Translations under genes and position numbers: made by a program | Assembly: GCA_018364485.1 (NCBI GenBank) | Contig: JAGZLX010000024.1 | Location: 1 to 24,330, forward strand | DNA length: 24,330 nt | DNA from: Granulicatella adiacens | Lineage (GTDB): Bacteria > Bacillota > Bacilli > Lactobacillales > Aerococcaceae | Direction of reading: 5' to 3' | The notes under the pieces: model-generated | Told to the model about the DNA's origin: nothing | The model's database searches: none | Seen by the model: only the letters and a program-made list of their open reading frames with translations | Part shown: piece by piece, positions 15,590-24,102 of the stretch | Layout of the letters: each line of letters begins with the position of its first letter | How positions within the stretch are numbered: position 1 is the first letter of the stretch

Positions 15590-16738
15590 ATGATTACAAA
15601 AGAAATTATTGAACGCGCTACGGCACATCGCCGTCATTTACATATGTATCCAGAAGTATCCGGAACGGAAGTCGAAACGACTCGCTATATCCGCGAAGCC
15701 CTAGAAGCCATGGGACTTACATGCTGGGATTTAAAGTCTAAAACAGGAGTCGTGGCAGAAATCGGAAATGGGGATGGGCCAACATTAGCCTTACGTGCCG
15801 ACATCGATGCCTTACCGATTGTGGAACAAACAGGATTAGACTACGCTTCAAAAAATGAAGGAGCGATGCATGCGTGTGGACATGATTTCCATACAGCAAG
15901 CCTACTTGGAGCCGTTCAAGTGTTGAAGGAGCAAGAAGCTCACTTACAAGGAAAAGTTCGTTTTATTTTCCAACCGGCCGAAGAAAGTAACCAAGGAGCA
16001 CGCGCATTGATTGCAGAAGGCGTGCTTGACGGAGTGGACGCGATTATTGGATTCCATAATAAACCAGAACTTCCAGTTGGAACGATTGGTGTGAAGGAAG
16101 GACCTCTGATGGCAGCGGTTGGCCAATTTAAAGCAGAAATTACAGGGGTAGGAACACATGCGGCAGCACCGCACAATGGGAACGACCCAATCGTGACGGC
16201 ATGCCAAGTGATTGCTAATGCTCAAGCCATCGTTGCTCGTCATACGTCTCCGCTCGAACCAGTGGTATTAAGCGTATCGCATATCGAAGCAGGGAATACA
16301 TGGAATGTAATTCCAGAGAAAGTGTTTTTTGAAGGAACGATTCGTACGTTTAATAAAGAAGTGGAACGTAAAATGACCGAGCAATTCGAGAAGATGATTG
16401 TCCAAACCGCAGATGTTTACGGACAAAAAGGAAGTATCGAATGGATTTTAACGCCACCTGTCGTGCATAATGATGCTGCAGTCACAAAAGTGGTTAAAAG
16501 TGTGACGGAGAAATTTGCGACAGTGGTGACACCTGAAGTAACTTTAGGAGCAGAAGATTTCGCCAATTATATGGAACACGTTCCAGGATGTTTCGTCTTT
16601 ATTGGAACTGGTTGCCCACATGAATGGCATCACCCAGCATTCTTAGTGGATGATGCAGCATTACCATTTGCGATTCAGTATTTTGTCGATAACACGAACG
16701 CTCTTCTAGAAGTACTTTCACAGAAAGGAAACGCGTAA
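15590..16738 (+). CDS. M20D family metallo-amidohydrolase/peptidase
   Basis: The 382-residue protein has the M20 di-metal plan: HRRHLHMYPEVSGTE (13-27), LRADIDALP (69-76), MHACGHDFHTA with metal ligands Cys96/His98 (93-103), the catalytic Glu pair E131-E132 (QPAEESNQGA), His156 (GFHN) and a late His in HEWHHPAF (about 347-348). A dimerisation domain is inserted at about 175-290 (VGTHAAAPHNGNDP). Relatives hydrolyse N-acyl amino acids (hippurate, IAA-amino acid or N-acetyl-diaminopimelate type). Without the dap genes beside it a diaminopimelate role is not supported. It is cytoplasmic, the first gene of a four-gene operon, and ends 1 bp before the next ATG. Confidence 0.92.
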   Translation: MITKEIIERATAHRRHLHMYPEVSGTEVETTRYIREALEAMGLTCWDLKSKTGVVAEIGNGDGPTLALRADIDALPIVEQTGLDYASKNEGAMHACGHDFHTASLLGAVQVLKEQEAHLQGKVRFIFQPAEESNQGARALIAEGVLDGVDAIIGFHNKPELPVGTIGVKEGPLMAAVGQFKAEITGVGTHAAAPHNGNDPIVTACQVIANAQAIVARHTSPLEPVVLSVSHIEAGNTWNVIPEKVFFEGTIRTFNKEVERKMTEQFEKMIVQTADVYGQKGSIEWILTPPVVHNDAAVTKVVKSVTEKFATVVTPEVTLGAEDFANYMEHVPGCFVFIGTGCPHEWHHPAFLVDDAALPFAIQYFVDNTNALLEVLSQKGNA

Positions 16739-16739
16739 T

Positions 16740-17426
16740 ATGAAAACAATGGTGGTGATTAGCCATCCAACGATTCAAACGTCATCGAGTCAACAGTTTT
16801 TCCTTGCAACTTTAAAAGGGGAAGAGGCTGTAACTGTTCGTCATTTAGATGAAGTATGGAGTGCAGAGAAACCGCATTTTACAAAATCGGATGAAGAAAA
16901 AGCCTTGGCAGATTCTAGTGCAGAACGTCTGATTCTTCAATTCCCGATGTATTGGTACCAAGCGCCTTCTGTTATGAAGGAATGGATTGATACGGTGATG
17001 TGTAAGAGTGCGCCTTTTGCCAAACAGATTAAGGAACTTGGAATCGTTGTGACACTTGGCGTGAAAGAAGAAGCCTTTCGTGCAGGAGGAAAAGAGCAAT
17101 TCACGATTTCGGAACTCTTGCGCCCATTCCAAGCGCTAGCCAACGCGATGGGGTGGACCTATTTACCGATTTTTGAAGTGCATCAATTTGATTATAAGAC
17201 TGAAGAGGCAAAGCAAGCCTTACTCGTGGAGTATTTACAATACGTGACAAAAGAACATCACGGAACATTAAAAGATACCGAAGAGTGGTTTATCAAACGT
17301 GCAGAAGCGATGCCTGGTGCACATTGGGCAGAGATTGCCGAATGGATCAAAGAGAACCAGGACGAAAGACTGGAGCTCGAGATGCATCTTAGTAACTGGG
17401 AGGAGAGTCAGTATGGAGATTATTGA
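16740..17426 (+). CDS. Flavodoxin-fold NAD(P)H oxidoreductase (NQO/MdaB-like)
   Basis: The 228-residue protein has the quinone-reductase flavodoxin fold: strand-loop VVISHPTIQTSSSQ (5-18) for the flavin phosphate, ILQFPMYWYQAPSVMKEWID (65-84) for the isoalloxazine face, and VVTLGVKEEAFRAGG (103-117). This matches two-electron NAD(P)H:quinone or KefF/MdaB-like reductases, which use FMN or FAD to reduce quinones or other electrophiles in the cytoplasm. It starts right after the amidohydrolase stop and overlaps the next small gene by 14 bp, so it is firmly inside the operon. The physiological acceptor is unknown. Confidence 0.88.
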   Translation: MKTMVVISHPTIQTSSSQQFFLATLKGEEAVTVRHLDEVWSAEKPHFTKSDEEKALADSSAERLILQFPMYWYQAPSVMKEWIDTVMCKSAPFAKQIKELGIVVTLGVKEEAFRAGGKEQFTISELLRPFQALANAMGWTYLPIFEVHQFDYKTEEAKQALLVEYLQYVTKEHHGTLKDTEEWFIKRAEAMPGAHWAEIAEWIKENQDERLELEMHLSNWEESQYGDY

Positions 17427-17592
17427 GAAAATCCAGTTGCTCGATGCATGGATTGGCGAAGCAAAAGACTATAAAGAACGCGCCATGCTTGTAGCCGCAA
17501 AAAACCTTCTTTTAGAACAAGCAAAACGAATTGAACAAGCACATGGCGAGTTAGATGGACGGATGTGGAGTCCTGAAAACTGGGCTAAATAA
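17413..17592 (+). CDS. Small 59-aa protein, function unknown
   Basis: The start is ATG 17413, with GGGAGGAG ending 7 bases upstream, and overlaps the end of the oxidoreductase gene by 14 bp in another frame. The same frame is open further upstream to 17299, but that part lies wholly inside the oxidoreductase gene and has no RBS. The product is soluble, helical and rich in Glu, Lys and Ala (IEKIQLLDAWIGEAKDYKER, then AKNLLLEQAKRIEQAHGELD), ending RMWSPENWAK. I do not recognise the family. Tight packing and the good RBS support real translation; a partner protein for an operon neighbour is possible. Confidence 0.7.
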   Translation: MEIIEKIQLLDAWIGEAKDYKERAMLVAAKNLLLEQAKRIEQAHGELDGRMWSPENWAK

Positions 17593-17603
17593 GGAGAATG
17601 AGA

Positions 17604-18206
17604 TTGAAAAAAGATTATTTAGGACTGAGACTAGTGTTACTTGTCATCGCCTGCTTCTTAATCGGACTAGGCGCGAAGATGGCAGGTTCGAGTACATTAG
17701 GGGCTGACGTAGTAGTCCTTGTGTGGGAAGGGTTAAACCGTACATTTGGATTGGATATGGGAACGAGCAATATCATTGTTTCTCTTGTATTCCTTGCGAT
17801 TACGCTGAGTATCAACTGGCGATATATTGGTTTTGGAACAGTTGTGGGGATGTTCTTGCAAAGTTTCTTTATTAACCTGTTCGACTTTAGTGCGATTGCT
17901 GAAATGGATATCGCCGTAAAAGTAGTGGCCATGGTTGTGGGGATTGCTTTAATTGCCATGGGATGTGCAGTCTATGCTTTAGCAGAACTTGGAGTTGGAC
18001 CTTATATTGCTGCAACGCTTGCCTTGCATGAGAAATTCAAAACGTCGATTCCTCGAAACAAATTCTTTATCGATGCGAGTTGCGTCATCACAGCGGCGAT
18101 TTTAGGACAATGGCCAACTATTGGACCTGTAGTGTCACTATTAATTAGCGGAATTATCATGGACCAAACAATGGTGATTTTGAAGAAGTTTTTACCAATT
18201 AAATAA
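17604..18206 (+). CDS. YczE-like integral membrane protein
   Basis: The protein of about 200 residues is very hydrophobic with five to six helices. It contains LIGLGAKMAGSSTLGADVVVLVWEGL near the N-terminus and a second similar block ALAELGVGPYIAATLALHEKF, the internal duplication typical of YczE/YyaS/YitT-type membrane proteins (COG2364). An ATG at 17598 is in frame, but AAGGAG (17591-17596) is only 1 base before it and 7 bases before TTG 17604, so TTG is the likelier start. It is the last gene of the amidohydrolase operon. Transport has been suggested for the family, but substrate and role are unknown. Confidence 0.85.
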   Translation: MKKDYLGLRLVLLVIACFLIGLGAKMAGSSTLGADVVVLVWEGLNRTFGLDMGTSNIIVSLVFLAITLSINWRYIGFGTVVGMFLQSFFINLFDFSAIAEMDIAVKVVAMVVGIALIAMGCAVYALAELGVGPYIAATLALHEKFKTSIPRNKFFIDASCVITAAILGQWPTIGPVVSLLISGIIMDQTMVILKKFLPIK

Positions 18207-18219
18207 AATAGACAGTATG

Positions 18220-18261
18220 AAACCTATCTACGAGAGAAATCCTTTTGTAGATAGGTTTTTT
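18220..18261 (+). terminator. Rho-independent terminator of the amidohydrolase operon
   Basis: A perfect 12-bp stem, AAACCTATCTAC (18220-18231) with GTAGATAGGTTT (18247-18258), a 15-base loop and six T. Confidence 0.92.
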
Positions 18262-18285
18262 AGCGCTTTATCGAAAAATGAAACT

Positions 18286-18299
18286 TGTTAACGTTTCCA
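18286..18299. promoter_or_regulatory. Candidate cre (CcpA) site upstream of the sugar operon
   Basis: TGTTAACGTTTCCA fits the cre consensus TGWNANCGNTNWCA at all but one defined position, about 40 bp upstream of the predicted -35. A LacI-family operator for a local regulator would look similar. Confidence 0.5.
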
Positions 18300-18338
18300 A
18301 AGAGAGCAAAATAGTACTAGTCAAAAGCAAAATAGTTA

Positions 18339-18367
18339 TTGTGAAAGCGGTTTTTTAGTTGTAAACT
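18339..18367 (+). promoter_or_regulatory. Promoter of the GH112 operon with overlapping cre-like sequence
   Basis: TTGTGA (18339-18344), 17-bp spacer and TAAACT (18362-18367). TGAAAGCGGTTTTT (18342-18355), a cre-like word lacking the final CA, overlaps the -35 and spacer, so bound CcpA would block RNA polymerase. Confidence 0.6.
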
Positions 18368-18409
18368 AAAAGTGTCTTAAAAAGTAATAGAAAACTAGGG
18401 GGAGACAAC

Positions 18410-19759
18410 ATGAAAAAGAAAGTATTACTATCAAGCGCAGCATTATTAGCAGCTGTATCTTTAGCAGCTTGCGGAAATAATAGCAACAGCACTAGTAAAA
18501 CAGATTCATCATCACAAGGAGCTTCTAAAGAAAAAGTTACTCTTAAATTAGCAGCTCTAGAAAGTGGTTACGGCGCAGAAATGTGGCCAGCAATCATCAA
18601 AGCTTACGAAGAGGCAAATCCAAACGTTAAAGTGGAATTGACTCAAGATAAAGAAATTGAAGATAAAATCACGCCTCAAATGAAAGCGGGAGATTATCCA
18701 GATATCGTAATGCTTGCATTAGGACGTAAACAAGCATTACCAGAAACTTTAATTAAAGATAAAGCATTAGCTGATTTAACAGGCTTATTCGATATGAAAG
18801 TATACGGAGAAGACAAAACAGTTTCTGAAAAATTATTAAACAATGTCTTAGGAACAACAGTAACTGACCCTTATGGGGATGGAAAACACTACTTAGCACC
18901 AATGTTCTACGCTCCAACAGGATTATTCTACAACGAAGGATTATTCAAATCTAAAGGTTGGGAAGTACCAAAAGATATGCCTGGTATGAAAGAATTAGCT
19001 GAAAAAGCTAAGAAAGATGGCATTTCATTATTCACTTATCCAACTACAGGATACTTAGATAGCTTCTTCCCAGCATTATTAGCAAACGCTGGTGGTGTTG
19101 ATTTATTCAACAAAGCAATGAAATATGACACAGGCGCATTCACTTCTCCAGAAGCAACTAAAGCATTTGAAGCAATGGGAACATTCTTACAAAACGTTGA
19201 ACCTTCAACAGTTGCAAATGCAAATAAACAAAGCTTCACTAAGAACCAACAATTAATCTTAGACAACAAAGCATTATTCATGCCTAACGGTACTTGGGTA
19301 GTTGGGGAAATGGCTAAAGCTCCTCGCGCTGACGGCTTCAAATGGGCTATGACTGCTGCTCCAGCAATCGAAAAAGGCGGCAAACGTTATGTTTACTCAT
19401 TCTTCGAACACATCTGGGTTCCAAAAGAATCTAAGAACCAAGAAGCAGCTAAAGAATTCTTATCATTCTTATACTCTGACAAAGCAGCAGAAATCTTCGC
19501 TAAATACAATGCAGCTCAACCAATCAAAGGTGTAACAGCTAAATTACCTGATGAATTGAAATCATTGTACAAAGTTGTGGATGAAGTTGATGGCGTAATC
19601 AATGGTAACTTCGTAGCTACTAAACCAGTTGAAGGTGTAAGTATGAAGGATACATTATATGGACAAATCGACTCTGTAGCATCTGGTCAAAAAACAGTTG
19701 CTGAATGGCAAAAATCTGTTGAAGAAGTTAGCCAAAAGTTAAAAGCAGCAGTTCAATAA
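18410..19759 (+). CDS. Sugar ABC transporter substrate-binding lipoprotein (family 1)
   Basis: The 449-residue protein starts with a lipoprotein signal peptide (MKKKVLLSSAALLAAVSLAAC); the lipobox LAAC gives Cys21 as the lipidated residue. A Ser/Asn/Thr-rich linker and a type 1 periplasmic-binding fold follow (LESGYGAEMWPAIIKAYEEA, then the hinge-region MFYAPTGLFYNEGLF). It is anchored outside the membrane and delivers sugar to the two permeases encoded next. Operon membership with a GH112 phosphorylase points to galacto-N-biose or lacto-N-biose type disaccharides, an inference. GGGGGAGA precedes the ATG. Codon use looks biased towards highly expressed genes, and an intercistronic hairpin follows, both fitting higher dosage than the permeases. 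Confidence 0.93.
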   Translation: MKKKVLLSSAALLAAVSLAACGNNSNSTSKTDSSSQGASKEKVTLKLAALESGYGAEMWPAIIKAYEEANPNVKVELTQDKEIEDKITPQMKAGDYPDIVMLALGRKQALPETLIKDKALADLTGLFDMKVYGEDKTVSEKLLNNVLGTTVTDPYGDGKHYLAPMFYAPTGLFYNEGLFKSKGWEVPKDMPGMKELAEKAKKDGISLFTYPTTGYLDSFFPALLANAGGVDLFNKAMKYDTGAFTSPEATKAFEAMGTFLQNVEPSTVANANKQSFTKNQQLILDNKALFMPNGTWVVGEMAKAPRADGFKWAMTAAPAIEKGGKRYVYSFFEHIWVPKESKNQEAAKEFLSFLYSDKAAEIFAKYNAAQPIKGVTAKLPDELKSLYKVVDEVDGVINGNFVATKPVEGVSMKDTLYGQIDSVASGQKTVAEWQKSVEEVSQKLKAAVQ

Positions 19760-19781
19760 TTCGATAGAAAGAATTAAATAG

Positions 19782-19831
19782 GAGTGGGATGCGAAGCAAT
19801 TTTCAGGGGTGAAAATTCCTTCCACCCACTC
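19782..19831 (+). ncRNA. Intercistronic hairpin between binding protein and permease genes
   Basis: GAGTGGG (19782-19788) pairs with CCCACTC (19825-19831), enclosing a second perfect stem AATTTTCA (19798-19805)/TGAAAATT (19810-19817) with a GGGG loop. Only a weak T-rich stretch follows. It probably acts as an RNA stabiliser or partial terminator that raises binding protein relative to permease. It is an mRNA element, not a separate gene. Confidence 0.7.
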
Positions 19832-19869
19832 TCATTTTATCTAAAAATGGTTGGAAAGAGGGCAGAACG

Positions 19870-20754
19870 ATGAAAAATCGTAGAAAAAGAGAGAAAAATT
19901 TATTTATTCTCGTGTGTTTATTACCTGCACTAATTTTATTTTTTACGTTCATGATTTATCCAACAATTGAAGTATTCCGTATGTCACTTTTTAGATGGGG
20001 CGGATTTTCAAATAATAAAGAATTTGTTGGTTTAGATAATTTTAAAATTTTATGGATGGATGAAAACTTCTTTAGAACAATGCAAAATACAATCTTACTC
20101 ATTGTAGTTGTAACGATCTTTACAGTTGTATTAGCGGTTGTTTTTGCAGCGATTCTTTCAACAGAAAAGATTCGTGGAAATAATTTGTTTAGAATCATTT
20201 TCTATATTCCTAATATTTTATCAATCGTAGTTATTGCAGGGATTTTATCAGCAGTTTACGATCCAAAAGCAGGTCTATTAAATGCGATTTTACCAGAAGC
20301 ATGGAATCGATTATGGCTTGGTGATCAAAGTATTGTTATTTACTCACTTGCATTCGCACTCATTTGGCAAGCGATTGGATATTACATGGTAATGTACATG
20401 GCAGGGATGGCCAACATTCCAGCCAGCTTATACGAAGCAGCAGACCTTGATGGGGCTGGTAAAATCGGTAAGTTCTTCAACGTTACATTACCTTTAATTT
20501 GGAACAGTATTCGTACAACATTAACATTCTTCATTATCAGTACGATTAACTTAAGTTTCTTACTTGTACAAATCTTGACAGACGGTGGTCCAGACGGATC
20601 TACTGAAGTGTTCTTAAGCTACATGTTCAAACAAGCTTATACAAACTCTTCATACGGATACGGTATGGCGATCGGTGTAGTTGTCTTTATATTCTCATTC
20701 GGATTATCAGGTATCGTAAGTCATATTACGAAACGCGATATTCTTGAATACTAG
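19870..20754 (+). CDS. Sugar ABC transporter permease (MalF/UgpA type)
   Basis: The 294-residue protein has six membrane helices. The first begins after a basic N-terminus (MKNRRKREKN), and the EAA loop that docks the ATPase reads YEAADLDGAGKIGKFFNVTLP (about 188-208). This is the CUT1-type permease pattern. It forms a heterodimeric channel with the next gene's product and receives substrate from the preceding lipoprotein. No ATPase gene is in the operon, so a shared MsmK/MalK-type ATPase elsewhere must energise it. Ribosome binding is only moderate (GGAAAGAGGG), fitting lower expression than the lipoprotein. Confidence 0.93.
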   Translation: MKNRRKREKNLFILVCLLPALILFFTFMIYPTIEVFRMSLFRWGGFSNNKEFVGLDNFKILWMDENFFRTMQNTILLIVVVTIFTVVLAVVFAAILSTEKIRGNNLFRIIFYIPNILSIVVIAGILSAVYDPKAGLLNAILPEAWNRLWLGDQSIVIYSLAFALIWQAIGYYMVMYMAGMANIPASLYEAADLDGAGKIGKFFNVTLPLIWNSIRTTLTFFIISTINLSFLLVQILTDGGPDGSTEVFLSYMFKQAYTNSSYGYGMAIGVVVFIFSFGLSGIVSHITKRDILEY

Positions 20755-20765
20755 GAGGGGAGATC

Positions 20766-21644
20766 ATGAAAGGAAATACTCGTTCATTCGAAAAGCTATA
20801 TAAAGCTTTTATATACGTAGCGCTGATTACATTAGCGATTAGTATTATTGTACCAGTGGGCTGGGTCTTCTTAGCTTCTATTAAAGAGAATAGAGAGTTC
20901 TACGGATCTCCATGGACAATGCCAGAAGGATTCTACATCCAAAACTTTGTGGATGCTTGGAATAAAGCAAAAATGGGTGACTACATGTTGAACTCAGTGA
21001 TTGTTACAGCACTCGCTTTAACAATTCTAGTAGTAGTAGCCATTCCTTCTTCATATGTATTAGCTCGTTATAAATTCCCAGGAAGTCGTTTCATTAACTC
21101 TTTACTAAAAGGTGGATTATTCATCAACGTAAACTATATCGTTGTACCAATCTTCTTAATGTTACTCGACTGGGATAAAGGACTAAAAGGACTTGGAATT
21201 AACGGCTTCTTCCTAAATAATATTTTTGTCTTAGCGGTTGTGTATGCTGCGACATCATTACCATTCACGATTTATTTATTACCGAATTTCTTCAAAACAT
21301 TACCGACAACGTTTGAAGAAGCAGCATCTATCGACGGTGCAGGATATTTCACAACAATGATCCGCGTCATGACACCAATGGCAAGACCAAGTATTATCAC
21401 AGTAATTTTGTTTAACTTCCTATCTTTCTGGAATGAATACATTATCGCTTTGACATTGATGCCAGGTAAAAATCAAACCCTTCCTGTAGGACTTAAGAAC
21501 TTACTTCAAGCACAACGTGGTGCGGCAGAATATGGTCAAATGTATGCAGGGATGGTAATTGTAATGTTACCAACATTGATTTTATATATTTTAGTTCAAA
21601 ATAAATTAACACAAGGGATGACACTAGGCGGCTCTAAAGAGTAA
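20766..21644 (+). CDS. Carbohydrate ABC transporter permease (MalG/UgpE type)
   Basis: The 292-residue protein is the second permease, with six helices and the EAA loop FEEAASIDGAGYFTTMIRVM (183-202). LASIKENREFY and WNEYIIALTLM are typical of the MalG/UgpE branch. GGAGGGG lies 5 bases before the ATG and the gap to the previous gene is 11 bp, so the two channel subunits are made together. Function is as the partner of the preceding permease, importing a disaccharide that the downstream phosphorylase would split. Confidence 0.93.
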   Translation: MKGNTRSFEKLYKAFIYVALITLAISIIVPVGWVFLASIKENREFYGSPWTMPEGFYIQNFVDAWNKAKMGDYMLNSVIVTALALTILVVVAIPSSYVLARYKFPGSRFINSLLKGGLFINVNYIVVPIFLMLLDWDKGLKGLGINGFFLNNIFVLAVVYAATSLPFTIYLLPNFFKTLPTTFEEAASIDGAGYFTTMIRVMTPMARPSIITVILFNFLSFWNEYIIALTLMPGKNQTLPVGLKNLLQAQRGAAEYGQMYAGMVIVMLPTLILYILVQNKLTQGMTLGGSKE

Positions 21645-21668
21645 TCGTCATCGCAGGAGGAAAAGAAA

Positions 21669-23909
21669 ATGGGTAAAACAAAAGGGCGTTTAACCCTACC
21701 AAGTGAATCGAATTTTCTTGAACAGACTAAAGAATTGCTCGACCGTTGGGGTGCCGATGCAATTCGTGATAGCGATGGAACGAAACTCGATGAAGCAACC
21801 AAACAATTAGATGCAAAAATCTATACAACATACTTTGTGGCACGTAACCATAATGATTTCATCAAAGATCATATGGAAGAGTGCCAACAAATCTTCGTCA
21901 TGTCAAAATTCTGGTTAGCAACAGAAGATACTCTAACGATTCCGTTTATGGAAGGGTACTTCGAAGACCAAGTTCAACCAGACTATGTACATGATCCAAA
22001 ACGATATTGGGAAGTCATCGACCGTACTACTGGAGAAGTGGTTCCGGTTGAAAAATGGACGGTCCATGAAGAAAACAACACGATTACCATTGAAGGCACT
22101 CGTCCTTTCCATGAGTATACAGTGTCGTTTCTAGTGTATGCGATTTGGGATCCAACTCAAATGTACAATCATATTACGAATAACTGGGGCGATGTTCCTC
22201 ATGATATTCCATTTGATGTACGTGGACCCCATTCAAATCAATTCATGCACTCTTATTTAAAACAATGGTTAAAAGACAATCCGGATACTGATGTGGTTCG
22301 TTTTACAACGTTCTTCTATCACTTCACATTAATTTTCAACAACTTAGGAAAAGAAAAATTTGTGGACTGGTTCGGATATGGTGCCAGCGTTTCAGTAGCG
22401 GCACTTGAAGCTTTTGCTAAGGAAAAAGGCTATCGCTTAAGAGCAGAAGACATCGTGGATGAAGGGTACTATAACTCAACATTCCGCACACCAAGTAAAG
22501 CGTACTTAGACTATATCGACTTCATTCAAGCATTCGTTGCAAGAGAAGCTAAAAAATTAGTCGACGAAGTACACGATGCTGGTAAAGAAGCAATGATGTT
22601 CTTAGGAGATAATTGGATTGGTACAGAACCATATGGACCATACTTCGAACAAATCGGATTAGATGCAGTCGTGGGTTCTGTCGGTGGCGGAGCAACACTT
22701 CGTATGATTTCAGATATTCCACACGTAAAATATACAGAAGGAAGATTTTTACCATACTTCTTCCCAGATGTATTCCGTGAAGGAAATGATCCTACGATTG
22801 AAGCTAATAAAAACTGGTTATCCGCAAGACGTGCCATCATGCGTAACCCTGTAGACCGTATCGGATACGGTGGTTATTTAAGTCTTGCTTACCAATTCCC
22901 TAAATTTGTCGACTACATCGAACATGTCACAGATGAATTTAGAGAAATCTACGATATCGTAAAACATACAAAACCATATACTGGTTTGAAAGTTGCCATT
23001 TTAAACGCATGGGGTCGTTTAAGAACTTGGCAAGCACACATGGTTGCCCATGAACTTCCATACAAACAAATCTATTCTTACCTTGGAATTATGGAAGCTT
23101 TAAGTGGTGCTAGTGTGGACGTAAGCTTTATCAGCTTTGACGATATCATTAACGATGGAGTTCCAGAAGGTGTCGATGTCATCATCAACGCGGGGGATGC
23201 CGGTACTTCATTTAGCGGTGGAGAGGTTTGGAAGAACGAAACATTAATTACACGTATTCGTGAATTCGTGTATAATGGCGGCGGTTTTGTCGGAGTTGGC
23301 GAACCAACAGCCGTTCATCATCAAGGAAGATTCTTCCAACTTGGAGATATTTTGGGTGTTGAAAGAGAAATGGGATATAGCCTTTCAACAGATAAATACT
23401 TTACTAAAGAATTGAAGGAGCACTTCATCATCGAAGATATTGAAGATGTTCATAAGATTGACTTTGGGGAAAATATTAAAAACGTGTATGGCTTAACGAG
23501 TGCAACAGAAGTACTTGAATTTAGCAATCCGAAAGTAAGCGCAGGTGGCGTCGAAGAAGGAATCGTTCTTCCAGCCAATGCCGAAGGAAAAGAATTCGGG
23601 GAAATCCATCTTGCAGCCAACCCTTATGGAAAAGGTCGTGGGGTTTACATTGCAGGACTTCCATACACACCAGAAAACACAAGATTATTAATGCGTGCGT
23701 TATTCTACGCAGCGAATAAAGAAAGTGAATTAACAAAATGGTATGCAAGCAATCCATTAGTGGAAGTACATGCTTATCCTGAAAAAGGAGTGTATGCAAT
23801 CGTGAATAATACGAACGAATTGCAATCAACACTTGTTTATGACGGTGAGGGTGTATCAAGAACTGTGGAACTTGAGCCAAGCGAAATTAGATGGGAGAAG
23901 ATATCATGA
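21669..23909 (+). CDS. gnpA: GH112 1,3-beta-galactosyl-N-acetylhexosamine phosphorylase
   Basis: The 746-residue enzyme belongs to GH112, matching the family length and the hallmark WGADAIRDSDGTKLD (27-41). It should phosphorolyse galacto-N-biose or lacto-N-biose to galactose 1-phosphate plus an N-acetylhexosamine in the cytoplasm. Asp314 in MFLGDNWIGTEPYG corresponds in position to the general acid of the bifidobacterial enzyme (D313). The plan is a TIM-barrel (to about 430), a trimerisation-like alpha/beta domain (about 440-660) and a beta C-domain. D-galactosyl-1,4-L-rhamnose phosphorylases share the family, so specificity is not settled. AGGAGG (21655-21660) sets the start. The ABC importer genes lie upstream; kinase and epimerase genes for the products are not in the window. 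Confidence 0.93.
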   Translation: MGKTKGRLTLPSESNFLEQTKELLDRWGADAIRDSDGTKLDEATKQLDAKIYTTYFVARNHNDFIKDHMEECQQIFVMSKFWLATEDTLTIPFMEGYFEDQVQPDYVHDPKRYWEVIDRTTGEVVPVEKWTVHEENNTITIEGTRPFHEYTVSFLVYAIWDPTQMYNHITNNWGDVPHDIPFDVRGPHSNQFMHSYLKQWLKDNPDTDVVRFTTFFYHFTLIFNNLGKEKFVDWFGYGASVSVAALEAFAKEKGYRLRAEDIVDEGYYNSTFRTPSKAYLDYIDFIQAFVAREAKKLVDEVHDAGKEAMMFLGDNWIGTEPYGPYFEQIGLDAVVGSVGGGATLRMISDIPHVKYTEGRFLPYFFPDVFREGNDPTIEANKNWLSARRAIMRNPVDRIGYGGYLSLAYQFPKFVDYIEHVTDEFREIYDIVKHTKPYTGLKVAILNAWGRLRTWQAHMVAHELPYKQIYSYLGIMEALSGASVDVSFISFDDIINDGVPEGVDVIINAGDAGTSFSGGEVWKNETLITRIREFVYNGGGFVGVGEPTAVHHQGRFFQLGDILGVEREMGYSLSTDKYFTKELKEHFIIEDIEDVHKIDFGENIKNVYGLTSATEVLEFSNPKVSAGGVEEGIVLPANAEGKEFGEIHLAANPYGKGRGVYIAGLPYTPENTRLLMRALFYAANKESELTKWYASNPLVEVHAYPEKGVYAIVNNTNELQSTLVYDGEGVSRTVELEPSEIRWEKIS

Positions 23910-24088
23910 ATCCTAAAGTGAAAATTTTAATCCGCGTCGTATTGATGTTGGTATTCTTTTATGTAGTTATTTTAGGGCATCAGATGATTGGAAAAGAAGG
24001 CGTTGCAACAATGCTTGTTGGCTTAGCTGGACTTCTTCTCTTGCTATGGGATTACAATCGTCCGTACTCTAAATCGATGAAGCGTTAA
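23906..24088 (+). CDS. 60-aa membrane protein coupled to gnpA, function unknown
   Basis: The start is ATG 23906, overlapping the gnpA stop as ATGA, with GGGAGAAG ending 5 bases upstream. An in-frame ATG at 23891 precedes that site and is less likely. The product has two hydrophobic helices (about residues 7-26, ILIRVVLMLVFFYVVILG, and 33-47, ATMLVGLAGLLLLLW) and a basic C-terminus (NRPYSKSMKR). It is the last gene before a strong hairpin, so it is made with the phosphorylase. I cannot name its role; a small accessory subunit of the importer is one possibility. Confidence 0.75.
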   Translation: MNPKVKILIRVVLMLVFFYVVILGHQMIGKEGVATMLVGLAGLLLLLWDYNRPYSKSMKR

Positions 24089-24102
24089 TAAAACTTAACT
24101 AG

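Noticed and set aside
17299..17412. Longer N-terminus for the 59-aa gene
   Set aside because: The extension lies wholly inside the oxidoreductase gene and lacks an RBS, whereas ATG 17413 has a strong one.
23891..23905. Upstream ATG for the last small gene
   Set aside because: The GGGAGAAG ribosome site follows it and fits ATG 23906, which overlaps the gnpA stop in the usual ATGA manner.
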